In this document: positions 62,617-64,000 of the stretch, one piece after another
How positions within the stretch are numbered: the first letter of the stretch is position 1
Layout: each line of letters begins with the position of its first letter
Assembly: GCF_010726085.1 (NCBI RefSeq)
Contig: NZ_AP022560.1
Span: 4,712,001 to 4,776,000 of the forward strand
Reading direction: 5' to 3'
Length of the DNA stretch: 64,000 nucleotides
Source of the DNA: Mycolicibacterium moriokaense
Lineage (GTDB): Bacteria > Actinomycetota > Actinomycetes > Mycobacteriales > Mycobacteriaceae
Made by a program: the position numbers and the translations under genes
The notes under the pieces: model-generated
Told to the model about the DNA's origin: nothing
What the model saw: only the letters and a program-made list of their open reading frames with translations
Database searches by the model: none

Positions 62617-64000
62617 ATGTCTTTTGTCGGGTTGCTGGTGAAGGTGATGCGTAGCGGCATCTTGACGCGTCTCGCCGCGTTCACCGTGCGGTCCCCCAAG
62701 GTGGTACTCGGCGCTGTCGCGGTTCTGCTCGGCGTCAGCGTCGTCATCGGCGGTGGAGTGTCCGACAAGCTCGCCGTCGGCGGCTACAACGCCCCGTCAT
62801 CGGAGTCCACGCATGCGGCCGAGGTCATGGACCAGAACTTCGGTACCACCGCGAACCTGGTCATCCAGCTGCTGCCGCGGGAAGGCACCATCGACGGCGC
62901 CGAGGCGCGTGAAGTCGCCGGTCAGGTGGCGGACCAGATCAAGGCGGAGCCCGCCGCGAAGGTGACACGGTCGTTCACCGACAAGTCGGCCACCGACCTG
63001 CGCAGCCGCGATGGACGCTCCGGACTCATCCTGGTGCACGTCAGCGGCACCGCGGATGAGGCCGCCGACACCGCGAAAGAACTGATCGCCGGGCTGCCTG
63101 ACAACCCGAATGTCGAGGTACGCGCCGGCGGCACCCTCGGCGTCCAGCAGGAGATCCGCGCCAAGGTCAAGCACGACATCAAGATCAGCGAAAGCATCGC
63201 GCTGCCGGTCTCGCTGGCGGTGCTGGTCATCGTGTTCGGCGGTCTGATCGCGGCGTTTCTACCGATCGCCGTCGGCATCACGTCGATAGTCACCACGCTG
63301 CTGGTCCTCGTGCTGATGACGCAGGTCACCGAGGTATCGACGCACGCGCTGACGGTCGCCACCGCCTTCGGTCTCGGCCTGTCCATCGACTTCGGCCTGC
63401 TGATGGTGTCCCGATTCCGGGAGGAACGCGCCAGCGGCAAGGACCACCAGACGGCGATCATCGCGACGGTCGCAACCGCCGGCCGCACGATCATCTTCAG
63501 CGCGGCGACGGTCACCCTGGCCATGATGTCGCTCCTGGTGTTCCCGACGTACTTCCTGCGGTCGGTGGGCATCGCCGCGAGCGCGACCGTCGTGCTGTCC
63601 GCGTTGAGTGCGATCGTCGTTCTGCCTGCGATGCTCGCCATCCTGGGGACGCGCATCGACTCGCTGGCCATCATCAAGCGCAAGACCCCGCTGTCCGCTG
63701 ACTCCGCCTTCTGGCGGCGGTTCGCGGAGAAGGTCATCAACCGGCCGCTCGCGTACGCCCTGCCCGTCGTTGTCGTGCTCATCGCTCTCGGAATCCCTTT
63801 CCTGAAGGTGCAATTCACCAATCCCGACGAACGCGCGTTGCCCACCGACTCCAATGCGCGCCAGGTGGCCGAGTCGCTGCAGCGGGACTATCCCCTCGAC
63901 CCGTCACAGGCGATCACGTTGGTTACGGAGAACGACGCCTCCTCGTTGGAGGCCCTCGCCGCCGAGGTGTCCGGCATGCGCGACGTCGTCCTCGTCGACG
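62617..64000 (+). CDS. MMPL-family RND transporter, N-terminal part (3' end outside window)
   Basis: The frame from ATG 62617 is open to the window edge (about 461 residues). TM1 is VVLGAVAVLLGVSVVIGGGV. A periplasmic porter domain follows (GTTANLVIQLLPREG, PDNPNVEVRAGGT), then the TM2-6 cluster with ISESIALPVSLAVLVIVFGGLIAAF. The motif ATAFGLGLSIDFGLLMVSRFREE carries the proton-relay region; the usual Asp-Tyr pair is Asp-Phe here. RTIIFSAATVTLAMMSLLVF completes the cluster, and a second porter domain begins before the edge. Members export lipids or siderophores using proton flow. ATG 62647 is an alternative start. Confidence 0.92.
   Translation, partial: MSFVGLLVKVMRSGILTRLAAFTVRSPKVVLGAVAVLLGVSVVIGGGVSDKLAVGGYNAPSSESTHAAEVMDQNFGTTANLVIQLLPREGTIDGAEAREVAGQVADQIKAEPAAKVTRSFTDKSATDLRSRDGRSGLILVHVSGTADEAADTAKELIAGLPDNPNVEVRAGGTLGVQQEIRAKVKHDIKISESIALPVSLAVLVIVFGGLIAAFLPIAVGITSIVTTLLVLVLMTQVTEVSTHALTVATAFGLGLSIDFGLLMVSRFREERASGKDHQTAIIATVATAGRTIIFSAATVTLAMMSLLVFPTYFLRSVGIAASATVVLSALSAIVVLPAMLAILGTRIDSLAIIKRKTPLSADSAFWRRFAEKVINRPLAYALPVVVVLIALGIPFLKVQFTNPDERALPTDSNARQVAESLQRDYPLDPSQAITLVTENDASSLEALAAEVSGMRDVVLVD

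Noticed and set aside
1..64000. tRNA, rRNA, CRISPR arrays, insertion sequences and prophage genes
   Set aside because: I looked for cloverleaf/CCA-type tRNA, conserved rRNA blocks, regularly spaced direct repeats and transposase or integrase motifs and saw none; a tool search could still find short RNAs.

Overview
The window reads as chromosomal DNA of a free-living mycobacterium (Mycolicibacterium/Mycobacterium type). The evidence is GC-rich sequence with GTG and TTG starts and tight ATGA/GTGA gene overlaps. The gene content fits too: F420/flavin luciferase-like oxidoreductases, FadE-type acyl-CoA dehydrogenases, a mycofactocin-coupled SDR, an NDMA-type alcohol dehydrogenase, an R2-like oxidase with the Mn/Fe R2lox residues, deazaflavin (Ddn-like) proteins, a SigF-type sigma factor and an MmpL transporter. 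I see no rRNA, tRNA, CRISPR array, transposase or phage gene. Nearly everything is accessory catabolism of CoA-activated, probably alicyclic, steroid-like or terpenoid-like compounds.

Layout. 1-7.5 kb: end of an acyl-CoA dehydrogenase, an LLM oxidoreductase, an NTF2-like protein, an isochorismatase-fold protein, an amidohydrolase, a two-domain CaiB CoA-transferase and an aldehyde dehydrogenase. 7.8-14.5 kb: one tight operon, P450 - acyl-CoA dehydrogenase - MaoC-like - DUF35 - acyl-CoA dehydrogenase - MaoC-like - Ltp2-like thiolase fold - TetR. It mirrors the igr side-chain operon of cholesterol degradation, but the ChsH2 role is split over two genes. 14.6-34 kb: CoA-transferase, acyl-CoA ligase, many SDRs, two more P450s, an AveC-like membrane protein, five paralogues of a diaminopentanoate-dehydrogenase-like reductase, a cytosolic periplasmic-binding-fold protein and a second TetR. 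33.5-39.9 kb: SDR-ALDH-ADH operon, then an SDR/KstD-like flavoprotein/broken SDR operon. 40-48 kb: IclR plus APC permease, a sulfotransferase - metallo-hydrolase - SDR operon, LLM, VTT membrane protein and R2lox. 48.5-52.9 kb: a divergent DUF35/thiolase pair, LOG protein, nitrilase-DUF302. 53-58.8 kb: Rieske oxygenase - small protein - TauD - LLM - CMD - LLM, with a divergent LysR. 59-64 kb: Ddn-like proteins, secreted esterase, VOC protein, sigma factor and the start of an MmpL.

Regulation is the most striking layer. A palindromic motif of the form GA[T/G]AA-N5/6-TT[C/A]TC recurs in at least eight promoter regions between 1.7 and 33.5 kb, which points to one shared repressor for most of the catabolic genes. 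A second, unrelated 21-bp palindrome (AAC[A/C]TACA ... GTTG) occurs four times at 30.2 and 32.5-32.8 kb, around a P450, a reductase, the binding-fold protein and the TetR gene itself. A family of long intergenic inverted repeats (arms GCGATTTGTGTGCGT) is present three times.

All coordinates and motifs were read by eye. Family names are from sequence recognition and were not checked by any search.
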